A stretch of 39,566 nt of DNA. Origin: Prevotella sp. UBA6994 (GTDB taxonomy: Bacteria > Bacteroidota > Bacteroidia > Bacteroidales > Bacteroidaceae). Positions 1-8,400 of the stretch are shown piece after piece; the first letter of the stretch is position 1; the number at the start of each line of letters is the position of its first letter. The stretch is from positions 1 to 39,566 of the forward strand of contig DJXW01000036.1 of NCBI GenBank assembly GCA_002449845.1, written 5' to 3'. The notes under the pieces are model-generated. The model was not told the origin of the DNA and did no database searches. It saw only the letters and a list, made by a program, of their open reading frames with translations. The position numbers were made by a program, and so were the translations under genes.

Positions 1-37
1 ATGTATAAGCATTGCATAAATATTCTTTACCAACCGT

Positions 38-80
38 AAACACTGCGTTTTAATTTTTTAATATAAAAGTAGTGTTTTCT
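38..80 (+). terminator. Possible terminator of an upstream gene
   Basis: AAACACT (38-44) pairs with AGTGTTT (71-77), followed by a T-rich stretch. The loop is long and AT-rich, so this is a weak call. It would end a plus-strand gene lying left of the window; no coding region is seen in positions 1-137. Confidence 0.3.
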
Positions 81-113
81 TAACAGATTTTCACACCTTT
101 TGAAAGCCCGATT

Positions 114-145
114 TTTGGTGGTTGGGGATTTTAGAAGTAACTTTG
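114..145 (+). promoter_or_regulatory. Promoter of the HU/smalltalk unit
   Basis: TTTG at 114-117, a 20-nt spacer, then TAACTTTG at 138-145. This matches the Bacteroidetes housekeeping consensus (TTTG, about 19-21 nt, TAnnTTTG). The predicted start of transcription near 152 gives a leader of about 165 nt before the HU start codon, almost all of it the GAGGTGAG repeat element. Confidence 0.75.
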
Positions 146-147
146 CA

Positions 148-292
148 TCACGGTTAGAGAAAGAGAGGTGAGGAGAGAGAGGTGAGAGAATAGCCACGGC
201 TGCTGGAAACTCAATCACAAACCTCAAACACGAAACTCAATCAAGAAGACTAATCTCTCACTCCTCACCTCTCACCTCTCACCCCTAATTAT
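148..292 (+). repeat. GAGGTGAG/CTCACCTC inverted element, copy 1 (HU 5' leader)
   Basis: The left half (148-190) is built of AGAGGTG-type heptads. A core AATAGCCACGGCTGCT follows at 188-203, then a spacer ending in CTCAATCAAGAAGACTAATC, then four heptads of the CACCTCT type (259-286). Left and right arms are largely complementary, so the HU leader RNA should fold into a long imperfect hairpin. Related copies lie at 740-1010 and, inverted, at 16101-16228. Confidence 0.8.
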
Positions 293-316
293 TAACAACA
301 ACACAAACACAAAACT

Positions 317-739
317 ATGCTGAAGTACAAACTTTATCAAGAGAAACGAGACAATGCCTTTAAAGGCAAGTGGTACGCACGTGTGGCAGTAGATGAGACC
401 ATCGACCTCAACGGACTCGCCAAGCACATGGCAGACCATCACTCTCCCTACTCAGAGGGATTGATTACGGGAATCCTCAAAGACATGGTGAGTTGCATCC
501 GTGAGCTGGCTCTCGACGGAAAGGCTGTGAAAATCCCCGACCTCGCTATCTTCTCGCTTGGACTGGAGACGAAACCTGCTGACAAGGCTGAAGATTTCAC
601 CGCCTCGAAGAACGTTACGAGCGTTAAGCTCCGCTCACGTGCCACTGATGTATTCACCCGCCAACAGTTGAACATCATCGCCCAAATGAGGGAGAAAGAC
701 ATCTACACCGTGGACGAAACGGGTGAAGGAGGAGCTTAG
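317..739 (+). CDS. HU-family DNA-binding protein (HU-HIG type)
   Basis: A 140-residue protein of the large Bacteroidales HU-like family, about 50 residues longer than classical HU. Residues 1-125 carry the HU fold: an N-terminal beta segment (LKYKLYQEKRD), a helical part with LAKHMADHH and GLITGILKDM, and a central strand pair KAVKIPDLAIFSLG. The C-terminal tail is short, Gly/Glu-rich and probably disordered. Expected role is nucleoid binding or local DNA architecture in the cytoplasm. In Bacteroides and Prevotella such genes are commonly followed by a smalltalk peptide and lie beside surface polysaccharide loci, as here. The ATG at 317 follows the long repeat leader. Family assignment is firm; the specific regulatory role is unknown. 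Confidence 0.9.
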   Translation: MLKYKLYQEKRDNAFKGKWYARVAVDETIDLNGLAKHMADHHSPYSEGLITGILKDMVSCIRELALDGKAVKIPDLAIFSLGLETKPADKAEDFTASKNVTSVKLRSRATDVFTRQQLNIIAQMREKDIYTVDETGEGGA

Positions 740-1010
740 AGAAAAAGGGGAGAGAGGTGAGAGGATGGTTAGAGAAAAAGAGGTGAGGGGTGAGAGGTGA
801 GAGAATAGCCACGGCTGCTTGAAGCCCCATTACGTAAGCTAATTAACCACCATCAAAAAGACTAATCTCTCATTCCTCATTCCTCACTCCTCACTCCTCA
901 CTCCTCACCTCTCACCACTCATCACTAAAATTCTCCTCACCTCTAACATGAATCTCAATCAAGAAGACTAATCTCTCCCCTCTCCCCCCTCACCACTAAT
1001 TACTAAACAA
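740..1010 (+). repeat. GAGGTGAG/CTCACCTC inverted element, copy 2
   Basis: This fills the HU-smalltalk gap. The left arm (about 770-812) has AGAGGTGAGGGGTGAGAGG heptads followed by the same AATAGCCACGGCTGCT core. The right part has eight 7-bp units at 871-926, then a second CTCAATCAAGAAGACTAATC at about 951-970. No TAnnTTTG promoter was seen inside, so HU and smalltalk are probably cotranscribed through it. Confidence 0.8.
871..926 (+). repeat. Eight tandem 7-bp units (CATTCCT/CACTCCT type)
   Basis: Units start every 7 bp from 871: CATTCCT twice, CACTCCT three times, then CACCTCT, CACCACT and CATCACT. The equivalent position of copy 1 has four units, so the unit number differs between copies, as expected for a slippage-prone array. 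It lies in untranslated RNA. Confidence 0.85.
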
Positions 1011-1019
1011 ATAACACAC

Positions 1020-1112
1020 ATGAAAAAGGAAACTTGGAAATTTATCTTGCAGCTTCTCTTGTCTATTCTCACGGCAATAGGCACTACGCTTGGCGTTACC
1101 TCATGTATGTAA
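1020..1112 (+). CDS. Smalltalk protein (30-residue membrane peptide)
   Basis: A 30-codon gene, ATG at 1020 to TAA at 1110-1112. The peptide begins MKKETWKFILQLLLS, continues with one short hydrophobic helix and ends GVTSCM. This pattern (basic N-terminus, KETWKFILQ, TTLGVTSCM end) is that of the tiny Bacteroidales 'smalltalk' family, which usually lies directly downstream of an HU-family gene, as here. The TSC near the end looks like a lipobox, but the chain stops one residue later, so lipidation would leave almost nothing; the function is unknown. A strong terminator 40 nt downstream closes the HU-smalltalk unit. The gene call is confident from family resemblance, context and a clean start and stop. 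Confidence 0.85.
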   Translation: MKKETWKFILQLLLSILTAIGTTLGVTSCM

Positions 1113-1153
1113 TGACCATAGCTTGAAACTTTGACCTTTCTTATCTGAAAATG

Positions 1154-1194
1154 AAAGAACCCCAAAAAACAACTCGCTTTTTGGGGTTCTTTTT
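1154..1194 (+). terminator. Rho-independent terminator after smalltalk
   Basis: A perfect 15-bp stem: AAAGAACCCCAAAAA (1154-1168) pairs with TTTTTGGGGTTCTTT (1178-1192), with a 9-nt loop and a T run. It separates HU-smalltalk from the polysaccharide operon. Confidence 0.9.
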
Positions 1195-1246
1195 AGGCTC
1201 ATGTCATAATAAAATAGAGGAAAATGAGTTATTTATGTATTAAAAC

Positions 1247-1277
1247 TTTATCAATTCAATGATTTTGAGTAATTTTG
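1247..1277 (+). promoter_or_regulatory. Promoter of the polysaccharide operon
   Basis: TAATTTTG at 1270-1277 matches TAnnTTTG, with a TTTA about 19 nt upstream as a weak -33 element. Transcription would start near 1284. This supports the ATG at 1307 over the upstream ATG at 1259, which lies ahead of the -7 box. Confidence 0.6.
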
Positions 1278-1306
1278 CAAACAAATCGCACGAAACAGGC
1301 AATATC

Positions 1307-3820
1307 ATGAAGAAAATAATATTATATGTCATCGTTTCTCTTCTCTTCCCTTTGAGCGTCATGGCACAGTCGGCAATGACGGATGACCAGGTGATTAAGT
1401 TTGTCATCAAAGAGCATGAGGCTGGTACGTCGCAATCGCAAATCGTGACGAAGCTCATGCAGAACGGTGTGGACATTCAACAGATCAGACGCGTGAAAGC
1501 CAAATACGACCGACAAATCAAACAGGGCGGCTTGGGCGCAGTGGCAGATGAAGCCGTATCAAAGGCTGAGAACAGAATGCGCAAGAACAATGGCGAGACG
1601 AAAGATGATAAGGTGAAAGGCAAGAGTAATCTTCGCTTGGAGGGTGGAACAGCAGTGCAGCATACGTATGACGACAAGGATGATGACTTCTTGCTGATGC
1701 AGAGCGAGATGCAAGACTTGTTCCCCACGGATTCCGTGGAGTGGTTGAAGAGAATCTTGGAGGAAAGGCAAAAGGAAAAGAAGAAGGTCTTTGGACGTGA
1801 CATCTTCAATCTGAAGAACTTGACCTTTGAACCTAACATGAACATTGCCACACCACAGACTTACCGCGTGGGACCTGGCGATGAGGTGATCGTAGATATC
1901 TATGGCGCTTCCCAAAAAACAATCCAGACTACCGTCTCTCCCGATGGTGAGATTGTGATAGAGGGCTTTGGTCCTGTTCAGGTGAGTGGACTGACCGTGA
2001 CACAAGCCACTCAACGTCTGCGTTCTCAGTTGGGCGCACGATACAAAAGCAGTCAAATCAAATTGTCGTTAGGTCAGACCCGAACCATCATGGTCAACGT
2101 GATGGGTGAGGTGAAGGCTCCAGGCACCTATACGCTGTCTGCCTTTGCCAGCGTATTTCATGCCTTGTATATGGCAGGAGGAACAAACGACTTGGGTACG
2201 CTCAGAAACATCAAGGTCTATCGAAACAGCAAGTTGATTTCGATTGTTGACATCTATGATTATATCCTCAATGGTAAGTTGACTGGCAATGTCCGTCTTT
2301 CCGATAATGACGTGATTGTAGTGGGCGCATACGACTGCATGGTGAACATTACGGGTAAGGTGAAACGTCCTATGTATTATGAAATGAAGAAGAACGAGAG
2401 CATAGGCACCTTGCTGAAGTATGCTGGAGGATTCACGGGAGACGCTTACACCAAGAGCGTGCGCGTGCAGAGAAAGACGGGAAAGGAATACAGTGTCTTT
2501 AACGTAGAGGAATTTGACATGAGTTCTTTCCACGTAGCCGACGGCGACTCGGTAAGCGTGGATAGCGTGTTGGCAAGATATGAAAACACCATAGAGGTGA
2601 AAGGTGCTATCTTCCGCCCAGGCTTGTATCAGTTGGGAAGTGGCATCAATAGTGTGCGCAGCCTGATAGAACATGCAGAAGGAATTACGGAGGAAGCGTT
2701 TGTGAACCGTGCCGTGATGCACCGCATGAAGGAAGACCGCACGTTAGAGGTGATCAGCGTGGATGTGAAAGGCATCCTGGCAGGAACCGTTCCCGATATC
2801 CCACTGAAAGAAAACGACGTGCTGTTTATCCCTACCAAGCAAGAGGCAATGGTGGAACGTACCATTACCATTCATGGAGAGGTGATGTATCCGGGCGTGT
2901 ATAAGTATGCTGACAACGAGACGTTGGAAGACTTTGTGTTGCAGGCAGGAGGATTGAAGGAAACAGCATCTATGATGAAGGTGGATGTGGCACGAAGGGT
3001 GAACAATCCTAAGGCGTTGACCACGGATAGCGTCATCGCAAAAACATTCAGCTTCGCATTGAAAGATGGGTTTGTGGTGGATGGCGAACAGGGATTTGTA
3101 TTGCAGCCATTCGACGAGGTGTATGTAAGAAAGAGCCCTGGATATAATACCCAGCAAAACGTGTCGGTTCAAGGTCAGGTGATGTTCTCTGGTACTTATA
3201 CGCTATCTACGAAGAATGAGCGATTGAGCGACTTGGTGAAAAAGGCGGGTGGCGTGACAGAGCTGGCATATACCCCAGGAGCCCGTTTGGAAAGAATCAT
3301 TACCAATGAAGAGCGACTTCGTATGCAAACGGTGCTGCGCATGGCGAATACACAAAGTGGAAACGACTCCCTTGACGTGAAGAAACTTGATTTGGGAGAA
3401 ACCTATTTCGTGGGTATAGAGTTGGATAAGGCATTGAGCGAACCTGGTGGTGATGCCGACTTGGTGCTGCGTGAAGGCGACCGACTGATCGTTCCCGAAT
3501 ATAACGGAACCGTCAAGATCTCCGGTGACGTGATGTTCCCCAATACCGTGGCTTACCAGAAAGGCAAGCGCGTGTCTTATTACATCGACCAAGCCGGTGG
3601 CTGGGGAAACAGAGCCAAGAAACGAAGTACGCATATTATTTACATGAATGGTACGGTGGCAAAGGTGGGACATAATGCCAAGGTGAAGCCTGGTTGTGAA
3701 ATCGTTGTTCCATCCAAACCGAAGAACGCTGGATTGTCGTTGGCAGAATGGATGACCATCGGAACGTCTGTGGCTTCTATTGCAACCATGATTGCAACCA
3801 TTGCGAATTTAATTAAGTAG
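1307..3820 (+). CDS. Polysaccharide export protein with multiple SLBB domains (Wza-like)
   Basis: An 837-residue outer-membrane polysaccharide export protein. Residues 1-21 form a signal peptide ending in VMAQ. A charged helical region follows, then the Poly_export domain (about 182-260, with VGPGDEVIVDIYG and SPDGEIVIEGFG). About six SLBB repeats come next, each starting like GEVKAPGTYTL, GKVKRPMYYEM, GAIFRPGLYQL, GEVMYPGVYKY, GQVMFSGTYTL or GDVMFPNTVAY. The end is a hydrophobic helix (WMTIGTSVASIATMIATIANL) that may insert in the outer membrane. There is no lipobox, unlike E. coli Wza. It is the first gene of the export operon and precedes wzz by 6 nt. The start at 1307 is chosen because it begins the signal peptide downstream of the promoter. 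Assignment is secure. Confidence 0.93.
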   Translation: MKKIILYVIVSLLFPLSVMAQSAMTDDQVIKFVIKEHEAGTSQSQIVTKLMQNGVDIQQIRRVKAKYDRQIKQGGLGAVADEAVSKAENRMRKNNGETKDDKVKGKSNLRLEGGTAVQHTYDDKDDDFLLMQSEMQDLFPTDSVEWLKRILEERQKEKKKVFGRDIFNLKNLTFEPNMNIATPQTYRVGPGDEVIVDIYGASQKTIQTTVSPDGEIVIEGFGPVQVSGLTVTQATQRLRSQLGARYKSSQIKLSLGQTRTIMVNVMGEVKAPGTYTLSAFASVFHALYMAGGTNDLGTLRNIKVYRNSKLISIVDIYDYILNGKLTGNVRLSDNDVIVVGAYDCMVNITGKVKRPMYYEMKKNESIGTLLKYAGGFTGDAYTKSVRVQRKTGKEYSVFNVEEFDMSSFHVADGDSVSVDSVLARYENTIEVKGAIFRPGLYQLGSGINSVRSLIEHAEGITEEAFVNRAVMHRMKEDRTLEVISVDVKGILAGTVPDIPLKENDVLFIPTKQEAMVERTITIHGEVMYPGVYKYADNETLEDFVLQAGGLKETASMMKVDVARRVNNPKALTTDSVIAKTFSFALKDGFVVDGEQGFVLQPFDEVYVRKSPGYNTQQNVSVQGQVMFSGTYTLSTKNERLSDLVKKAGGVTELAYTPGARLERIITNEERLRMQTVLRMANTQSGNDSLDVKKLDLGETYFVGIELDKALSEPGGDADLVLREGDRLIVPEYNGTVKISGDVMFPNTVAYQKGKRVSYYIDQAGGWGNRAKKRSTHIIYMNGTVAKVGHNAKVKPGCEIVVPSKPKNAGLSLAEWMTIGTSVASIATMIATIANLIK

Positions 3821-3826
3821 AGAAAC

Positions 3827-4876
3827 ATGGCAACAGAAATTCAAGCTACAAGCATTGACTATAGGGCTGTATTACGAGAGATCAAGAAACGCAAACGCCT
3901 TTTCCTCATCGTCCTATCCATCACCTTCGTGCTGTCTATTCTATATATTCTGTGTATCCCAAGATACTACTCCACAGACACGAAGATGGCACCAGAGCTT
4001 GAGAGCTCTATTGGTGGTGGAACACTGGGATCTATCGCTTCTTCTTTCGGTTTCGACTTATCCGAAATGGAAACGTCTGATGCCATCACGCCTATGCTCT
4101 ATCCTGACTTGATGGAGGACAATGGATTTGTGACAGGACTCTTCCCCATCAAGGTGAAGACACAAGATGGAAGCATCAATACCACCTACCACGACTATTT
4201 GAAGAAATACCAGAAAGAACCTTGGTGGACAAAGATGATTTATTCCGTGCTGAGTCTTTTACCTAAAAAAGAGGAGGGTGGTAAAGGCAATCAAGGAGAG
4301 TACGACCCATACATATTATCCAAGAGTGAAGATGATATTGCAGGAGCCATCCGCAATAACGTGAAGTTGAGTACGGATAAGAAAACGGGCGTGATTACCA
4401 TCACCGTAAAGGCGCAGGATAAACTGGTCTGCAAGACGGTAGCAGATTCCGTAAGGGGACACTTGCAACGATTCATCAGTGCTTATCGTACCAATAAGGC
4501 TCGTACCGACCTGGAATACTACAAGAAACTGATGGCTGAGGCAAAGCATGATTATCAAAAGGCACGTCAGCTGTATGGCAGTTATTCTGATGCCAATAGC
4601 GACCTTATCTTGGAGAGCTATCGGGCGAAGAAGGAAGACCTGGAAAATGAGATGCAATTGAAATTCAATGCTTACAGTGCGCTGAATACGCAGATGCAGG
4701 CAGCCAAAGCCAAGGTGCAGGAACGAACACCCGTGTTTACGCTGATCAAGGGAGCCGCAATGCCTAACAAGCCTGCCGGTCCTAAGCGTATGTTCTTTGT
4801 CATAGAAATGCTCATATTGGCATTTATAGGAACAAGTATATATGTTCTGAACACCCTATTGCGTGAAAAGAAATAA
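3827..4876 (+). CDS. wzz: Chain-length determinant protein (Wzz family)
   Basis: A 349-residue inner-membrane polysaccharide co-polymerase. The first membrane segment is at about 23-45 (LFLIVLSITFVLSILYILCI). A periplasmic domain with a long coiled coil in the second half follows (TDLEYYKKLMAEAKHDYQKA and onward). A proline-bearing AAMPNKPAGPKR motif precedes the C-terminal membrane segment (about 315-342), the classic Wzz layout. No tyrosine kinase domain is fused and none is encoded in the window, so this is the plain Wzz type. It sits between the SLBB exporter and the flippase, and the next ATG directly abuts its stop codon. It should set polymer length together with the Wzy-like protein downstream. 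Confidence 0.9.
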   Translation: MATEIQATSIDYRAVLREIKKRKRLFLIVLSITFVLSILYILCIPRYYSTDTKMAPELESSIGGGTLGSIASSFGFDLSEMETSDAITPMLYPDLMEDNGFVTGLFPIKVKTQDGSINTTYHDYLKKYQKEPWWTKMIYSVLSLLPKKEEGGKGNQGEYDPYILSKSEDDIAGAIRNNVKLSTDKKTGVITITVKAQDKLVCKTVADSVRGHLQRFISAYRTNKARTDLEYYKKLMAEAKHDYQKARQLYGSYSDANSDLILESYRAKKEDLENEMQLKFNAYSALNTQMQAAKAKVQERTPVFTLIKGAAMPNKPAGPKRMFFVIEMLILAFIGTSIYVLNTLLREKK

Positions 4877-6430
4877 ATGACAAATCAGCCATCCGAATCA
4901 TACAATAAATCCAAGAGAATAGCATCAAATACATTGGTGCTATTCGTGCGTATGTTTCTGTTGACGATTTTAAACCTTTATGCCGTTCGTCTGGTACTGA
5001 AAGGCTTGGGAGAAGAAGACTATGGGATTTTCAACACCATAGCGGGCGTTGTTACCCTCAGCTCTTTTCTTAGCGGAGTGATGGCTCTTTCCGTTCAGCG
5101 ATTCTACTCCATAGCCTTGGGCTTGGGGAATCCCAAGCGAATGAACGACATCTTTTCCGTGAGTATGAACATCCTGATTGTCTTGGCTGTCATTCTCCTG
5201 ATTTTGTTTGAGACCATAGGACTATGGTTCATACGTACCGAAATCCATATTCCACCAGAAAGAATGCACGCCACATTGTGGCTTTTCCAGTTTTCGTTGT
5301 TTTCTTTTATCTGTTCCATTTTTCAAATCCCATACACGGCTTCTATCTTTGCCCATGAAGACATGGGAGCATACGCCATGATCTCCACGGTAGAGTGTAT
5401 CTTGCGTGTGGTGGTAGCATGGATGATTGGGAAGATGATAATGGACGGACTCATCTTTTATGGATTTGGATTGGTGATAGTAGCCATTCTCGTACTTTTA
5501 TTGTATGCTTGGTATGGCAGCAACCATTATGAGGAATGTCACTATCGTCTTGTGCGTCAGTCACCATTGTATCGTAGATTGCTGATATTCTCAGGCTGGA
5601 CCATGTTTGGCTCAGTAGCCAATGTGGGATTGATACAAGGAAACATCATTCTTTTGGGCGTGTTCTTCGGTCCAATCATCAATGCAGCCTTTGGAATAGC
5701 CCTTCAAATCAACAATGCCTTCCAAGCCTTGTGCAACAGCATGGTGCTTCCATTCCGTTCGGCTATGATGAGAGCATTTGCCGAGAAGCAATTTGATTAT
5801 TTGGATAAATTGTTTTCTGTCAGCAATAAGTTTGTCTTTTACATCCTTCTGGCGGTAAGTTTGCCCATCCTGTCAGAAATGGTCAATATCCTTCATATAT
5901 GGTTGGGAGATGACATCAACCAAGATACGGTGTTGTTCTCGCGCCTCATCATCATATACATCATTTGTCTGGCGATGCACAATCCCATTACCATCATCAT
6001 GCAAGCATCGGGATATGTGAAAGAATATCATTTGCCAGTGGAGAGCATTACGCTCATGTGCCTCCCCGTAACCTATATCCTCTTCCGTTTGGGAATGCCT
6101 TCATACAGTGTGTTCTTTTCCATGATAGGCGTATGCGTCATAGCCCATGTCGTTAGGTTGGTCTGTCTGTGCCATTATTACAAAAGATTCTCCATTCTTG
6201 ATTATATCGTCTCATTTGTCATTCCCTCTTGTGTCATTACGATCATGAGCGGTTTGATAGCATATACATTACATCACCATATCAGTGATGTATATGTAGA
6301 ATTGTTTAGTGTGATATTACTGATGCCATTGGTGGTCATTGTTCTTGCCTATCTTTTTGGAATCAACAGAAAAGAAAAGGAACTGTCGAAGAGTTTTGTG
6401 ATCAACTTCATTAAGAGGCGAGCTGCATGA
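4877..6430 (+). CDS. wzx: Polysaccharide flippase (Wzx/MATE-like)
   Basis: A 517-residue multi-pass membrane protein with about 12-14 hydrophobic segments. It has the N-terminal layout of O-antigen flippases (ASNTLVLFVRMFLLTILNLY, then LKGLGEEDYGIFNTIAGVVT). Expected role is to flip lipid-linked repeat units across the inner membrane for Wzy-type polymerisation. Its ATG directly follows the wzz stop, and its own stop overlaps the next start (ATGA at 6427-6430), so translation is probably coupled. The specific substrate cannot be read from the sequence. Confidence 0.9.
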   Translation: MTNQPSESYNKSKRIASNTLVLFVRMFLLTILNLYAVRLVLKGLGEEDYGIFNTIAGVVTLSSFLSGVMALSVQRFYSIALGLGNPKRMNDIFSVSMNILIVLAVILLILFETIGLWFIRTEIHIPPERMHATLWLFQFSLFSFICSIFQIPYTASIFAHEDMGAYAMISTVECILRVVVAWMIGKMIMDGLIFYGFGLVIVAILVLLLYAWYGSNHYEECHYRLVRQSPLYRRLLIFSGWTMFGSVANVGLIQGNIILLGVFFGPIINAAFGIALQINNAFQALCNSMVLPFRSAMMRAFAEKQFDYLDKLFSVSNKFVFYILLAVSLPILSEMVNILHIWLGDDINQDTVLFSRLIIIYIICLAMHNPITIIMQASGYVKEYHLPVESITLMCLPVTYILFRLGMPSYSVFFSMIGVCVIAHVVRLVCLCHYYKRFSILDYIVSFVIPSCVITIMSGLIAYTLHHHISDVYVELFSVILLMPLVVIVLAYLFGINRKEKELSKSFVINFIKRRAA

Positions 6431-7758
6431 CACAAGTATTATCCGATAATCTCCTTTGCCTGTTTTATCTGCTGCTGTGGGTGTTGACATTGGCTTGGTA
6501 CCAGTATAAAAATCATACGATAGATGCAGGTACGGCTATCATTTCGACGTATGTGTTGTATGCCATTTTTTCAATCATCACGCTCAATGATGATTTCTTC
6601 TCCATCGCATATAACCCCTTGAAGCTGTTTCCTTTCATTTATTTATATGTGATGTTGATGATAGCGTTGGCTCCGACCATCTATCATCATCTAAATCCTC
6701 CTAAAAGAATCATAGAACCTCATTCCAAGATATTGGTGATAACGGCTATTCTCACAATTGTCATGGCTGCCACTCGAATACCTGAAATTATTTCGGATTT
6801 TAGCAATGGAATAAAATTGTTTACGGATGTAGAGGGTGGTAATGATGCCTACATGGAGCAGATAGAAAAAACCACAGAGCAAGGTAAGTCAATTAGTAAT
6901 TTATTTGCCATTATTGATAACACCCTTTCAGACCTGCCAGTGTTTCTTTTCTTTTACTTTTTAACATTGAAAAAAAAGAATTATTGGATTCTTGGAGGAT
7001 TGCTGTTTGCCATTTCTAATTGTGTCGTGTTGCCGGTTCTTCATGGACAGAGAGGTTCTGTGATTATAAGTGTGCTGACGATTATAGTAGGATATGCGTT
7101 GTTTAAGCCCTTTATATCAAAAAGAATCAATCGTATATTTAAGATTTTTGGTTTGACGAGTATGATCATTATTTCCTTACCAATTATAGCTATTACGATG
7201 AGCCGATTTGGTGAAAATGTGGTTGGTGCTGGTGGAATAGTAAATTGGTATGTAGGACAAGGTAATCTTTACTTTAATAATTATGGCTTAGATGCTGGTG
7301 GTATAAGAAATGGTGACAGGACCATGTTTTTGATCAAAATGGCTGTGAATCCTGAAGATACCCCTAAGAATTATTTTGAGAGGAGGGAGAAGTATCATCA
7401 GTTGAAAATTGACGACTATTGGTTTTATACATTTGTAGGAGATTTTACGATTGACTTTGGTCCGTTTTACGCTTTTGTTATTTTTGTCGTGTTTAATTTT
7501 ATCATATTGCTTTTAACTCGCCCACGTGATGGCACGATCAAAGTCTATCAGATGTTGTTGTTGTACTTTACCATGTGTATATGTATGCAAGGTGGAATGA
7601 CTTTGTATTCGTATGCAGATTACAATGGACTTCGTATCATTGTTCTTTTGATGCTATATACTTATTTACGCTATCATGAACTATTATTAGAGAAATTTCC
7701 CTTGGTACAATCATCTGAAAATGATGATTCATTAGAAGACGTTGACAAAGACAAGTGA
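6427..7758 (+). CDS. wzy: Oligosaccharide repeat-unit polymerase (Wzy-like)
   Basis: A 443-residue protein with about ten predicted membrane helices and a larger polar loop in the second half (about residues 275-345, GNLYFNNYGLDAGGIRNGD and onward), as is typical of Wzy polymerases. Wzy proteins share little sequence, so the call rests on topology and on position between wzx and the modifying enzymes. The ATG overlaps the wzx stop. The gene is visibly more AT-rich than wza/wzz, as is usual for the strain-specific core of such loci. Its acidic C-terminal tail (SSENDDSLEDVDKDK) is cytoplasmic if the helix count is even. Confidence 0.8.
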   Translation: MTQVLSDNLLCLFYLLLWVLTLAWYQYKNHTIDAGTAIISTYVLYAIFSIITLNDDFFSIAYNPLKLFPFIYLYVMLMIALAPTIYHHLNPPKRIIEPHSKILVITAILTIVMAATRIPEIISDFSNGIKLFTDVEGGNDAYMEQIEKTTEQGKSISNLFAIIDNTLSDLPVFLFFYFLTLKKKNYWILGGLLFAISNCVVLPVLHGQRGSVIISVLTIIVGYALFKPFISKRINRIFKIFGLTSMIIISLPIIAITMSRFGENVVGAGGIVNWYVGQGNLYFNNYGLDAGGIRNGDRTMFLIKMAVNPEDTPKNYFERREKYHQLKIDDYWFYTFVGDFTIDFGPFYAFVIFVVFNFIILLLTRPRDGTIKVYQMLLLYFTMCICMQGGMTLYSYADYNGLRIIVLLMLYTYLRYHELLLEKFPLVQSSENDDSLEDVDKDK

Positions 7759-8381
7759 TGAGAGATTTTGTGTATAAGATATTTGTAAACTTGGGAATGA
7801 TACTTTCATTTCTTTATCCCCAAACGTTGACAAGAGTATGGCATTCGTTTAGGGACAAGGTATATACGGGGTTTATAAAGAGACGGTTTGCCAAATTTGG
7901 CAAGTCTATTGTGATGTGGCATCCTTACCAATTACGTGGATTGGAATATATAGAAGTAGGAGATGACACGATATTTGAAAAAGACTTGCAACTGACCGTT
8001 ACGGTTTCTTCTTCTCAAAAACCGTGTATAACCATTGGAAACCATTGCTTAATCCGTCGCGGAACTCACATTACTGCTTGTAATCACATTACGATAGGTG
8101 ACCATCTTCTTACGGGAACAAACGTTCTTATCACCGATAATTCACATGGTAGCACGGATGATGCAAGTCTTCTCATACCTCCAGGAGAAAGAGAAGTGGT
8201 AAGCAAAGGTCCCGTCACCATTGGCAATCGTGTCTGGTTAGGCAATAATGTATGTGTCTTGCCAGGTGTCACTATCGGAGACGGGGCTGTCGTTGGCGCA
8301 AATAGTGTAGTAACGTGTGATGTCCCTGCTTATGCTGTAGTCGCAGGAATACCGGCGAAGATATTAAGGAAAGCTGAATAA
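7758..8381 (+). CDS. Hexapeptide-repeat acyltransferase (acetyltransferase)
   Basis: A 207-residue member of the left-handed beta-helix acyltransferases (WbbJ/maltose O-acetyltransferase type). The hexapeptide region runs from about residue 85 to the end (ITIGNHCLIRRGTHITACNH, then VTIGNRVWLGNNVCVLPGVT). It includes the family's catalytic DNSHG and the usual C-terminal AVVAGIPAKILRK. It most likely O-acetylates a sugar of the repeat unit in the cytoplasm. The start is taken at the ATG at 7758, which overlaps the upstream TGA (TGATG); a GTG one codon earlier is also possible. Acceptor and acyl donor are inferred, not visible. Confidence 0.88.
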   Translation: MRDFVYKIFVNLGMILSFLYPQTLTRVWHSFRDKVYTGFIKRRFAKFGKSIVMWHPYQLRGLEYIEVGDDTIFEKDLQLTVTVSSSQKPCITIGNHCLIRRGTHITACNHITIGDHLLTGTNVLITDNSHGSTDDASLLIPPGEREVVSKGPVTIGNRVWLGNNVCVLPGVTIGDGAVVGANSVVTCDVPAYAVVAGIPAKILRKAE

Positions 8382-8400
8382 AATATTATATTTTATTTGT

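Noticed and set aside
871..926. Tandem short repeats as a CRISPR array
   Set aside because: Units are 7 bp with no unique spacers; it is a simple tandem repeat in an untranslated region.
1259..1306. Upstream ATG for the SLBB export protein
   Set aside because: It lies ahead of the -7 box at 1270-1277, and the signal peptide begins at 1307.
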